Shown here one piece after another: positions 21,605-33,700 of a DNA stretch of 64,000 nt. The notes below the pieces were generated by a model. That model did no database searches and was not told the DNA's origin. It worked only from the letters and a program-made list of their open reading frames with translations. The stretch's first letter is position 1; each line of letters opens with the position of its first letter. Source of the DNA: Prosopocoilus inquinatus (Eukaryota; Arthropoda; Insecta; Coleoptera; Lucanidae); assembly GCA_036172665.1 (NCBI GenBank), contig CM069870.1, positions 62,372,212-62,436,211 of the forward strand, in the 5' to 3' direction. The translations under genes were made by a program, and so were the position numbers.

Positions 21605-23680
21605 TGCACTAAATAAACTTTTTTTTTGCATCAATACCTAAGAAATGCTTGGTTATCCGAAGAATGAATCTAAGCATAGTGTTTGCTTTTCTAACAATAT
21701 TATTTACATGACAGGTAAAAGATAGGTTGTTGTCAAAGGTGATCCCCAGGTCCTTAATTGCAGTTACACATTTCAGAGGGTTATTATTTACAGTGTATAG
21801 TGTAGCAATAACAGATTTATTAAGAGTGTAGTGCATATACGAACATTTGTCAACGTTCAACGAAAGCTTATTTTGTAAGCACCAATCATTTAAAATATTT
21901 AAATTATGTTGAAGAAGGATACTTTCCAATGAAGAAGAAATGCAGTTAAATAGTTTTAAGTCGTCGGCGTATAACAGATGTTCGCAATTCAAACAAGAAG
22001 ATAGGTCAGATTTGTGAATTGGGGTTATATAAGCTAATTTCCATTGACTGGGAAAAACACCCGTAGAAAGAGATTTATTATATATCAAAGACAACGGATA
22101 TGCTAAGACTTATCTGCATTCTTTTATAAATAAAGGACTTATTCCATGATTTAGTAGTATCGATTTTACCAAGTAAAAACAATATTTCATCTTGAATCAC
22201 AAGTACATTTGAGAGAGCAGAGGAATTAGAAAATTTTGAAAATTTAGAATTAGGAGCTAAGTTAGTTAAATTTGTACGATTTGCTTCAGAGGGTTCATAA
22301 ATTGAGGCAAAATATTGTCTAAAAGCTTCACATACGGAATCAGGTGAAAAGGCATGGAAATTCTCAAAATATACAGATACAGGAAGACTATTGGACGCTT
22401 TCGTGAATTTCACATAAGACCAAAACGTTTTAGGGTTATTTTTAATGTTACGCTCTGTATTTAGTACGTAACGTCTGAAACATTGTTTACTTAAGACTTT
22501 AATATCGGAGCGAAGTTTCACAAATTGGACATAATCGTACCTGTTGTTAAATTTATTTTTACGTTTAATTAGGGCAATGAGCTCTTTGGAAAAAAGGCAG
22601 GATATTTATTACATCTACGAGTAATAACGGGAACATTGTTTTTAATACAATTATTAACTACAGAGTAAAAATTTTCAACAGCAGTGTAGACGTCACAACA
22701 ATTTAAAAGTAGGGACCAATTTATCGTTACCAACTCATTGCATATATTGATATAATTCGCTTTTCGAAACTGATAACTGCTGTAGCTAGTATTTTGAATT
22801 AATTTAGTTAAGTTCAGTTCAATATTGCAGCATAATGGAGGATGGTGATAATCAACGCGCGAAAGACTACTCTCTAAACATGATGACACATTAACAATTA
22901 AATCCGATAAAACAAGATCAAGCATACGACTATTAACATTAGAGATGCCATTATATTGACTAAAACCACAAAATGTCATAGAATCAACCAATAGGTCTGA
23001 TACAATTGTAGAATTATTAATACAGGATAACTGGACACCGCCATTTTCCATATACCATTCTAATTCACTAATATTATAGTCACCAAGTATAAGAAATTTG
23101 TCATTGTTATTAGAATTTATGAAAATTTCACGCATTCTATCAAAATGGGATTTATATGTGTCCATAAAGAGTTCGGAGGAAAATAAACCGCACAAATATA
23201 AAGAAAACTTTTAATGTTATCAATTAAACATTCTAACTTTATCCATAGTTCCTCAGAACGTAGATTACTGCTAAAAACTAATTTCTTTATAAACTTAGTT
23301 TGCAAAGTTATTAATACACCTCCACCCAGAGTAAGACCAGTTGCACAGTAGTCTCTGTCAACACGATAAACATTATAGCGGGAGTCAAACAATTCATTTG
23401 AATTAATTGAAGGTAGCAACCAAGTCTCTGTCAGTAAGATAACATCATAATTATTCGCAGATACCTGAACTTTAAACTCATTGGTTTTAGTCCTTAGACC
23501 TCTAACATTCTGATAATATACAGACAAGGACATTTCACCAACGGACTTATAATAACTAATAAGTAAATTAAGTAATTAGATTATAAGATTAGACCAAGAT
23601 CAGACTTATTCGCAATTCTCATAACTTGGCAGTTATCAGTTTTGCGGATTAGAATCTTCCGGTCTCGCACCCACACATAC
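21605..23680 (-). mobile_element. LINE C, minus-strand copy with internal RT deletion
   Basis: The end of an ORF1-like frame (about 23680-23590, with RKTDNC) is followed by ORF2 starting at 23533, then remnants down to about 21605, where it meets the LINE A relic. The central reverse transcriptase is deleted. Confidence 0.75.
21609..23533 (-). pseudogene. LINE C endonuclease-reverse transcriptase remnant
   Basis: Frames in order on the minus strand: 23533-23117 (SVYYQNVRGLRTKTNEF, VILLTETWL, GGGVLI), 23195-22569 (FLILGDYN and RMLDLVLSDL, endonuclease), 22521-22078 (linker, KTFWSYVKF), and 22094-21609 (WKLAYITPIHKS fused directly to LLYADDLKLF). The jump from IHKS to YADD shows that most of the reverse transcriptase palm is missing. 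Frameshifts near 23150, 22540 and 22085 break the frame further. The endonuclease residues are well preserved. No function is expected. Confidence 0.88.
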
Positions 23681-23996
23681 TAATTAAGTACTAATTAACG
23701 AAACTCAGACTGAGAAAGTTCAAAATAACTTTCTGAAATTTTTATATTACAAAAAATATAAAAGGACTCCACCTTTTGAGTCTTATCAGCATATAAGAAA
23801 AAATGAATTTACATCACCGCTACTCACAAACAGAGACGTTTCAGATAAATCAATTTTCAAGTCGGAGTCGCGGTATTCACCCACCTAATGAATTAGGCCT
23901 GTGTGAAGCGGACGTTGCGCCAACACAACTTTTAATTTTCGGTAGATATAGTTTGACCTTAAAACCTTAGAAAAATCCACGGTTAATTCTTTCTCG

Positions 23997-24537
23997 TATA
24001 GGGTTTTCCAATAAGTACGTGAGAACTTTCAAATGAGAGACAACGAGAACAACAAGTGTAGACCTTTAATCTTTATTTTATTTTGAAGAACAATTGATGG
24101 CATTATGTTTTAAAAATAATATCGTTTAAATATCTTCGTCAACTTCGTCTGAGTAAACGCATTCTGAAGGCCCAACTTGCGACTATTCTTTCACTTATAT
24201 CACGTGGTATGTTATTATTGAATGTTCCGTTTAAGGTCATTTGTGGCTAATTTTCGTCAAAATTAATATCTTAATAAGTCACAAACAATTCTCGACCTTA
24301 AACGGAACATTCAATAATAACGTACCACGTGATATAAGTGAAAGAATAGTCGCCAGTTTGGGCCTTCAGAATGCGTTTAGTCAGACGAAGTCGAGGAAGA
24401 TATTTAAACGATATTATTTTTAAAACCTAACGCCACCAATTGTTCTTCAAAATAAAATAAAGATTAAAGGTCTATCACTTGTTGTTCTCGTTGTCTCTCA
24501 TTTGAAAGTCCTGACGCACTTATTGGAAAACCCTATA
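23997..24537. repeat. Foldback element with about 245-bp arms
   Basis: The left arm from 23997 (TATAGGGTTTTCCAATAAGT) and the right arm ending at 24537 (ACTTATTGGAAAACCCTATA) are inverted copies that stay similar for about 240 bp, up to TAAACGGAACATTCAATAAT near the centre. The unpaired middle is about 50 bp. There is no coding capacity. It is a non-autonomous DNA transposon or foldback element. Confidence 0.85.
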
Positions 24538-27500
24538 CAACCACAAAACGTAAAGAGTTTATTTCGTTATTAAACCAAAAATGTAACTTACTTACCATCT
24601 TGAAATTTGAAATCACTTCGCAGCCCACCATAGTATCAACATCAAGAGGCAAGTGAATTGATTAACTACGTTCAAAAACAACAGCGTTTTTTAATATGAA
24701 CGTTATCGTAAAATTCAACAGCAGATGATAACTAGAGCAAGCGCGCGACGACTTTGAGGTTTACGAAAATAACAACTACTGACCAGACTGACGTCTTGAT
24801 AACGTATGTAAAATATGCAAATACAAAAACAGGAAGGATTCGAAGCAGCATAACTCATCCTTTTCTAAATGACGTTTTTCTATTTTCGCGGAAGAAAGGC
24901 TGGCTTAATGATTAAGCAGACTTTTCATTCGTCCTTACTCACCGGCGATTGTAATTTGAATCACTCTCATCCTGATGAGAGATCTACTGGAAAAGGTTAA
25001 ATTTTTAACGGAAGTGTGGGTAGAGATAAAAATAATTTTCCAAAAACTATTACAAGAGATAATTTTTAAGAGGTATACCGATCTTTGTTGTAAAGTGAGA
25101 ACATAGGCGGTGATGCAGCACACAAAAAGTGACTTGGCTCGCAACGGATATGAAGCAGGCCTTTGTAAGCTCTAGCTTCTTGTCGAAGCGTGAAACTTTC
25201 ATACTTTTAACGTTACGCACTTCAAGAAGCTTAGCATCTTGTTGAAGCTTTTTGCTCTCCTACCCTTAACGTTATGTATGCACTTCATAAAATTCAATCT
25301 TCAATTATCTTATTTTTGTTAAATCCTTGAGATCTCGATGCGTAACGCTTAATGAAAGAGGAAACCCAAAGAAAACAAGCGAGTTCTCATCCTGCTTTAA
25401 TCTCCATGACGAAAACAAATTAAAATATTAAATTGATTTAAACTGTTTAAACCCTCGTCGTTGTGTATATTTTTGCTACAAGCACAGCTCGATCGTGGGT
25501 TGACCGTGCACGTTAATGCCACTCTCTGTCTCTCTCTTAAATCCTGGCCCGGGGCTGTGCTTTCCTAAATTCCTTTGCATGTTTTAGGACGAAGCTTCGC
25601 CATTCCTCCCTTTAACACGTAGTGATTAGCTTTGTTAATGTTATTGACAACGGCCCAACTCAATTAAATTGCACGGTGATGAGAGGACCAGGGCGACTTG
25701 CTGAAACTAGAGGAAATAAATTAAATACATTTGGTTGGTTAATCATTTGTATCGATCGCTACCCCAGATATTTAAGCTTCTTAAATCTGCGTGAATCTTG
25801 TGAATTAGTTGGAAAAGACTTCAAACTTTTTAGTTGGTAAAGCGTAAGTCTAAACCAGAGATTACCAAAGTTTTGAATCTATAGTAAAAATGATGAATAC
25901 AGCATAACAAAAAATGCCAATTTAATATCAAGGAAAGTATAGGAAAGAAGAAAATGGGGGCAGATAGAATAGAGGACTGTAGCATTGTTTAATAAATCAA
26001 ATAATAAAAGCTCAAAACAGAAGGAATGGAGACTAGGAGAAATACGTACCAATTTGTTTGCAATGGGCAATAGAAGAAGGTGAAGAAAGGTTTTGACGAA
26101 GTCTTAGGAAGAGGGAAGCCCTTTGAACCATGTGAAGGAAGTAGGAAAAGGGAGAAGGAAAGACAAAAAAATATAAGAAAAACAGTATACATAACAACGT
26201 TTACCAAGCAAAAAGTTATAAGTAATTGGAAAATGTGTGCAAATGTAAAGATCAACAAACAACAAATTGACTTGTTGTTGGGATTTAACGGAATGCTGAT
26301 TGTAAGTCGGAATTAACTTAAAACTCGGCATTCCGGCAAATATTAACGACAAACCAATTAAAAAATTGGATTTATTTTCGAAAAAGTATTTAAAAAAATT
26401 GAAAACAGAGAAGAAAGCCATTCCTTGGAGCTGTTTAATTTAACCGAATGTAAAGAAGAGGGGAGCACATGGTTTACCCTGTCAAAGCAGCTGTCAGATA
26501 CGTCATTCTAAGACCTTTTGAAAAAAAAACGCAAGTAATCCCATCAATATAAATAAAACCAGTAAAATTTCCATTAACTTTGACCATTAACAAAAAATAT
26601 TAGTCTTGTAAGCCAGAAATAGGAAACATTTTTAAAACTTCAGAAAAAAATAACCAGTCCACCTTTATTCATGTAAGCCAGAAATAAGGAACACTTGTAA
26701 AACATTAGGAAAAAAAGTAACCAATCCACCATTAATTAGATTAAACACTCATGGAATGCCAAAATTAAAAAAAAATGGATGCATTAGTCATCAGAAGATC
26801 TGATGGAAGAAGATATACGCAGAGGGTTGATGTCAGTAAATATCAACAAAAGAGTAAATAGCAATAAAGAATTGAAGGTCTTGGCACATTAAAAACTTCA
26901 CGAACAAATTCTGACAAAACTTGCCAAGAACAAATTCTGAATTTTTTCTCTAATCCCGTTTAAGGGTAGCAAATGTAACTGGCTCTCGTTGTCTCATTGC
27001 TTGGCTAACTTTCTCTCTGATTTGGTTTGGTTTATCTGCTCGAAAATCCAAATCTTCAGTTCCTCCTGTTCATTCTCTCTTTAGTTTTCCTCTTTTCTTT
27101 ATTGTCAGTGTTCCACATTCTTAACTGGACGCTATTACACAGGCACCGACCAATCCACAAAAGATGTGAAAACAAGTTTGGCTTTGCCACTGAAAAGAGA
27201 AAGGTCGATTTTATTTAAGCAAAGTGGAACCAAATCTCCGGAAAAGTCACAATGTTTATCATCTTTGAAACCTTAACCGCGTTTTCCTCATTTTCAATCA
27301 ATTGAGTTGGTATGACTGCGTCACCCTGTGCTTCCACATTAATAATTCTTCTCAAGATTGTACACAACTTCGTTTTCATCATCTGACCAAACCAGTTTTA
27401 ATGAAAACGACCTACCTCCTGATGTCTTCAACTCTCTCATGAGTTCCTTAGCAACTGAATTTGAAAGAATGAAGGTGACGCAGATAGGAAGAAAGTAAAT

Positions 27501-27920
27501 AAGTACTCTGGTGTCAATAAACAAACAAAGTGTTGGTTTGTTCTTAAGACGACCTCAATTATTTCACTTTTCGTCTTTACCTTCCTTCATATTCATATAT
27601 CCGCACCTGCGATGCGATCAAACCAATTAGCTGGATAGGCCAAAGTGGGAAAAAATGAATGGATAAATCACGTGATTCTAGCTAACGAATTAAGTTTTAT
27701 GTAAAGCAGAGGGGAGCTTGAGGGGAATCAATAAAAAAGGTTAAGTACAGCTGCAGCAATATCCAGTAAAAAAAGAACTTTTTTTTCTAATTCCGTTTGC
27801 CTTAAAGAGTGTTCACTATAAGCCATTCTGACCGGTTTTTAGTCCATTTCTTTCCAGACTTTTTAGTTGGTAAGACATAAGTCTAAACCAGGAATTCCCA
27901 AAGTTTTGAATCTATAAAAA
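24538..27920. other. Gene-poor interval with small repeats
   Basis: No gene recognised. Imperfect direct repeats lie at about 25165-25222 and 25227-25288 (both with TTAACGTTA and ending GCACTTCA) and at about 26600-26660 and 26667-26730 (GTAAGCCAGAAATA). A 65-bp segment at 25829-25893 (CTTTTTAGTTGGTAA, AAAGTTTTGAATCTATA) recurs at 27858-27916. Purine-rich frames around 26080-26420 reflect base bias. Confidence 0.5.
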
Positions 27921-27923
27921 TAA

Positions 27924-28035
27924 TGAACAGATAAAACAGCGACATCTTACGATCGCTTTTTGACCTGACATTGCAGTAGGATAGACAAACTGAAGCAGAT
28001 TTGCGATCGTAAGATGTCGCTGTTTTATCTGTTCA
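27924..28035. repeat. Hairpin element with perfect 33-bp arms
   Basis: 27924-27956 is the exact reverse complement of 28003-28035 (outer TGAACAGATAAAACAGCGAC), with a 46-base loop. It lies directly after the repeated CCAAAGTTTTGAATCTATA segment. It may be a MITE or a transcribed hairpin. Confidence 0.85.
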
Positions 28036-28807
28036 TCACTCTTACATCGCAATTGCGAATAAATTGGACAAGTCGTTTTTGTTTGCAGTAGGAATGTCGA
28101 GCTACGTCTCTGCTGACGAAGCCCCAACCAGGGTTGAAACAGCTGTACAGAGGCTGCTCGATGTTTTCACTGCAACAAATTTTTTTATAAAAATAATGAT
28201 GAAGCCGGGAATTCCCAACCTCTTTTAAGTACGGACCCCTTACAAGAAAAGAATGTTCAAGCAGATTATTATTATTGAATTATAATTAATCTGCACAGCT
28301 TTTTCTTAGGTTTTAAAAATTTAAAATAGAAAAGTTTGTGGGAAATAGTTTCACAGAACATTTTGTATACTTAAACCCATTTTAAAAGATACAGAAACAA
28401 AGTTATTCTAATTTAAAACAGAACGAACTTTGAGATGTTAATTTAGTAATCAATTGTTACGTCATTATTGGTCATGGAGGAAATTAATTAACTTTTTGTT
28501 TCCGAAAGTGCGTCGTTACTTTCGCACGAAACACAAATACGACGTATTTGTCCGATTCTTCCTTCTTTTTAAGGGGTAATCTTTTGAGGGGTAACTTTCA
28601 TTATTTTATCCTATTTTATTTTATTTATTATTATGTTTATTTTACCTTCGCATGAAACTACAAATGCGCAAAGTGCTTAAGTATTATTAGAAAAAACAAT
28701 CTCCTATATCAAGATACATATTTTTAATAAAATTGGGAGAACTGCTGTTTTCTGTGGAAATTAAGTATGATCATTTAACTCATTTAACTGTTTTTACATC
28801 TCTTCAA

Positions 28808-29125
28808 ATGAGCAAGTTCCCGCCAAACTGGAGCATTCTGTATATGTGTGTGGCAATAACGGAAGTCTTCTCTTCGAGTTGTTACGACAACTTATTTGTA
28901 ACTGAACAATTTTGGAAATGCGTTCCACTTTTCGCAGCTATTTATTTCTTAGAAGGTCAAGAGTTAAAACAATATTTAAGCGCCCAAAACACCGGAGGCG
29001 TGTGCAATGTAATTTATAATGTCCCGAGGGTGTGCTATAATAACGGAGGCAAAACTATTTGGTGCACGTACGCAATCAAGATGAAACTAGGCCGAAACTA
29101 TATCGCATATTTTAGAGGGGTTTAG
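28808..29125 (+). CDS. Candidate small secreted cysteine-containing protein
   Basis: This frame of 105 codons begins at ATG 28808 and ends at TAG 29125. Its N-terminal part is hydrophobic (NWSILYMCVAITEVFSSSC), reading like a signal peptide after a short polar lead. The remaining about 80 residues contain five cysteines in C-Y-D, KCV, GVCN, RVCYN and IWCTY contexts plus a basic end. Base composition is more coding-like than the surroundings. No family is recognised, no introns are needed, and no clear polyadenylation signal follows closely. A chance frame or a transposon-derived piece is possible. Confidence 0.35.
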   Translation: MSKFPPNWSILYMCVAITEVFSSSCYDNLFVTEQFWKCVPLFAAIYFLEGQELKQYLSAQNTGGVCNVIYNVPRVCYNNGGKTIWCTYAIKMKLGRNYIAYFRGV

Positions 29126-29393
29126 CAGTGATAAACGACCCTGTACATGACAAATGATAATATCACGTTAAAGTTATTTCAACGTATACAAACAAATGTC
29201 GAGTGCGTCCCACACACCCCTGAAAATATTGTTTTTAAATCTTCTTTGCAGACCAATGTTTCTCTTACCGGTGTATGTGTTTACAGAATATAAAATTGTT
29301 CTAAAATATGATTTTGTTGGCTACATTTTTTTTTTTGTTTAAATATTATAGACAAACATATTATCTGAGGACGGAGTTACAATAAACATTCAC

Positions 29394-30160
29394 TCACCAT
29401 TGGTTAGGTCTCTCATTCCTAATGTTCTTTCTTTGTTTCTCGCTTCCTTGACCGCAACGGTGATATTGGACACTGAGGAAGTCATCCTCGCACGTTGACT
29501 TCTTATCTGCGCATGCATTACACCCCACATTCACCTGTGGATACAAAACCCACCCCTCCCGATGGATATTAGCATACCTTGCCTCCTGAGTATACGTTCT
29601 CAGGATCAGTTGATGCACCGACTGCGTGAGTGTCAAGTACCACTCCGTACCAGTCCAATAACATCATCATGTCAGACCTTTCTGGGTAGCTCAATGCCAT
29701 CACCTGGTCAGGAATGCAATCAACCGAATTCCCACTCACAAATAATGCAGAATTCAGCTAATTGCTTTGCCGATACCGTGCCCTTCATCGGCGCTGCTTG
29801 CACACCGCGGCAAATGCCCCGATACCGTATGTTGGTGCATGGTAGCATTCTCTGGCAACGCCCCGGATCGCGTCCCGGACAATATTCTGCTACCAGAATA
29901 CCTCCGCATATAATCATGACCCTCATACCACATTGCCAATCGTGAGAATGTACCGCCTTAACACTTCTGCCAGAACATACCATCTCAGGTCATATTCTGC
30001 AGAAACCCTCTATCTCATATCCGGCAACACACCGCGGCCACCACATATATCACCAGGCCCATCCGTGGCCCCGTTTACCGACACGTTTCGCCTTCCACGC
30101 TAACCCTTGGGAGACTGCCGTCTCTGCCGTTTCTTTGCTGCCAAGACTAAACACGTCTCT
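29394..30160. other. GC-shifted block of unknown origin
   Basis: This block is clearly richer in G+C than its AT-rich flanks, with sharp edges near 29390 and 30160. Minus-strand frames (29983-29720, 29636-29394) are interrupted by stops and match no family I know. It looks like a relic of an element or a transferred sequence. Confidence 0.4.
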
Positions 30161-30774
30161 ATATCATATTACCAAACTAATAACATAAAGAAATATGCTA
30201 GTGCTTCAGATATATCCAGAGAATACATAAACTTTCTTAAATTCGAAACTTCTAAAATAAATAACTACAACAGGAATTCTAATTGAATTCTTTTCAGTGT
30301 CAAACGTTTACGATTACGGACACCCGTGGAATTTTTTTTTTTTTTTTCTAATTTTTGAGCATTTTTGAACAAGTAAGGCCATCTGATTTAGAGCAACCGT
30401 AACTCATCAAAACGGTAAACAGGTAACTTGTGTGCCTGGAATGTTTCAAATCAGAACCGTGCTAACAACCAAAAATAACTTTATCCCACTCATCGCCACC
30501 GCAGTTATCTGAACGCAAATAACAAGTTTTTATCGTACTCCTCGACAATACGTGCATTGCAAACAAACTAATGCGGTTGTTAGACCCACGTCCTTGGCGC
30601 GCGGTTATTATTCAATTTATTGTTAAGGAGGAGATAACGGCTGTACATTGTTTACAATTAAGGCACATAATTAACGAAAAGCGACCGGAGAGTTCGTCAT
30701 TGCACGACCATCCTCATTTCTAGTAGGTCGAGAACTGATTTGTTAACTGTCGAAAACGTTTTCGTTTTTAGTCA

Positions 30775-33700
30775 ATGATGACGTTGACTCGCGAGAAAAT
30801 CGAAGGTTTGAATAAGAGCGCCGTGAAGAACTTTCAAGAGTACCTCCGCATACCCTCGGTTCATCCAGACGTAAATTATGGTAAGCCCACACTTATTTTT
30901 TACACAAAAAAAAATTCACCCAATTTTATCTTCTATTCGAGATTTCGAAAGAAAAAACAAAATTCTTTTCGTACGTTTTGTTTGCGATATAAATCATTAA
31001 TCATTACTAGAGCGCGGGAAGCTTTTGCGATTTTAATGTGAATGACCTAAATTGTACACAGAAACTGTACGAAGTACGTACGAAACAATCAGTGGCGGAA
31101 GTCACCTTGCCATCGCTAATCGAAATAAAATAAATATCAATAATGGACTCAGGGTTACAGCTGACCTTTAAAAATTGTACCAAACGCCCGTCCGATTAAA
31201 GTCGGAATATCGGCAATTGACGGTTTATGCATCACGCGAGTATCCACGCAGCGTCGATTGGAGGGAGATTTGGTACAATTTTTAAAGATCAGCGGCAACC
31301 CGGCTAATGATTCTGATCGAGTGGACGTAGGTGTTCGGATTTTGAATCCCACAAACTTCCCGCTCCCTAATCATTAAAATGATAAGTAAGAAATATAGGA
31401 AGAACTTGTTTCAAGAAAGTAAACCGTAGGAATGAAACTGGGCAAAATTAATAATATTTTGTTACTTAGCAACTGGCAATTCTTGTGTTTATTATCTGAT
31501 GTTGTTTACGGGAACTTTGGTTCTGTAACGCAAAAGTACAGTTTTTAGTTGAATTTGTGTTTAACAATTAGAACATTTCGTGAAATTTACTTTTGTCGTT
31601 CGTGTTCTTACTGCAAATGTGCAAAACGATTAATTTTAATAACCAATTAAACTCTGAACACTCAAGAAAATCAAGTGCCCGGAATTGTTTGTACATGAGT
31701 GTACAACATACATAGTTCAGTTTTATCCCACACTCTCCTAAAAAAAAAACTTCAGTCTAGACAGCTATTGTTGTGTTTATTTGATAGCGTGTTTAAACAT
31801 AGGAAACACAAATATTCTTTTGTCTTTCTTTATTTTTTTTTAAGCGCACACGTAATTGTGGAAGAAAATTAAAAATACAATTTCAAGTTTTTAATATTTC
31901 TAAAATTGTATTCTTTAGTTTGTACAGAACATTCATTTTATCTGGACAGTTTCTAAATTGGAAAGTACAGGGGCGAGCAATAAGTTTTGGGCGTCATTGT
32001 CAATAAGTGTCAAAGATAGGTACCTGACTATTTTTTGTTTTTTTATTAAAAATAAGGAGACTGTTATTTTTGAATATTTGAATACGGGGAATCACTTAAA
32101 ATTTGAAATTAGTTTCGGCAGATATTTGTTTAATATAAAATATTATAATTGACTTCCAATCAAGAAATCTAGAAATAGAGAGAAACACTAATAAGGTCGC
32201 AATGCCTCCTATACACGACACCGACACTGATTTCCGCATTCAAACTCATTTCGTAGCGTTTCGTAATAATAATCAATAATCACTTATATCGTTTAGCAAT
32301 TATTTTATTTAAAATTTTAATTCACTGAGACAGGAGGAATGTTACATTTATTTAAATACTGCCCTACCTTAAGCGCGTCAATCGAAGAGGCGGCTGTGAA
32401 GTTGTAAAAACACACTTAAAGAAATGGAAACGCAATTTATTTATTACTTGAGAAAAATAAAACAATGGATGACGATGATATGATTATTTAACTCATACGC
32501 AATTTTATGGCGCATTTCTCGTCCAATAATTATAATCGTCGGCCTATAATTTGAAAATACTTAAAAATGTAATTACTCACTTGGAGTGAGGTTACATTGT
32601 TTTAATAAATCCAGGCGGGTTTAAAATGTTGATTGACCGGAAGATTTCGGAATCGAATTAATTGAATTTGTAATTTGTAAGATCGATTCTTTTTTAATAC
32701 TTCGTGAAGATGCATATGAGCTCACGTAAACCGAAAGTTTTCAAAATTAGTTTCCTTCCGCATGCAGAAATTTGCCAAACGGCTGTGAGACTTCCGGCAG
32801 GTGTTGTTATCTGTTTGCAAAAGCCATTACGATCTGTTAATATGCATCATAGGAATCAAACATATGTTCGTTCACGATAGGGTTTATGCACAAGATTAAA
32901 CCACGTTAGACACTGACCGAGTGACCTATTTTCGTGTCGTCGTTCAAACAGGCAGCCGCGTGCGCGAGAGTTTGGCAACCTACACTCTCTATTTATGCCA
33001 GCAGTTCTCAAACGGTTTGGCGAAAACCTGCCAATGCATTTTCTCGAAAATTATCAACTTTCTGTTAAGGACATATGCGTTCAATCGTTGCCATTTATGG
33101 TGATGCATTACAGGTTTAAATATTTGCACACAGAAAACGAACACCCAGTATAGGGCGTTCCTCGATTCACTTGCTAAATTGGTAGAGGTAGAGACTATAA
33201 GGAGTTAAGTGGAGTTTATGAAAGTTCTGTATAGACCTTTTTCTTTTACAGAATTATTTTTCGTGTTGGTAAATGCGAACCAAAAGTTTGGGAACTGCTG
33301 GTATAGCTGACATTTTACAAGCAACCACTGAACGTAGTGAGAGAGACTATTTTAAACATTTATTTAAGCATTATTATTGTTTTTAAAACTTTCGGCACCA
33401 GAATAAGTCACTAAAATTTGTTTATCGTATTATTACATTTCTCTCTCGATATGTTCAGTACTTGCTCATGTACGTCAAATTTCAGCGGTTTCCAACCTTT
33501 TTGGGTCATATTTTCTATTGCGAATAGTAAGTCCCTGAGACAAAAGTGCTGGAGGACGTTTTTAATATCTTTTATTAAGTCTTTTATCGTCTAATACAAT
33601 CCGATTCGATAAGTTGGGAAACACCCTGTAGTTCAAGAGTTAAAAACATATAAGTTGACTTGCTTTTTTGATAATTTTTAGAATATATTGGCCGATAGAT

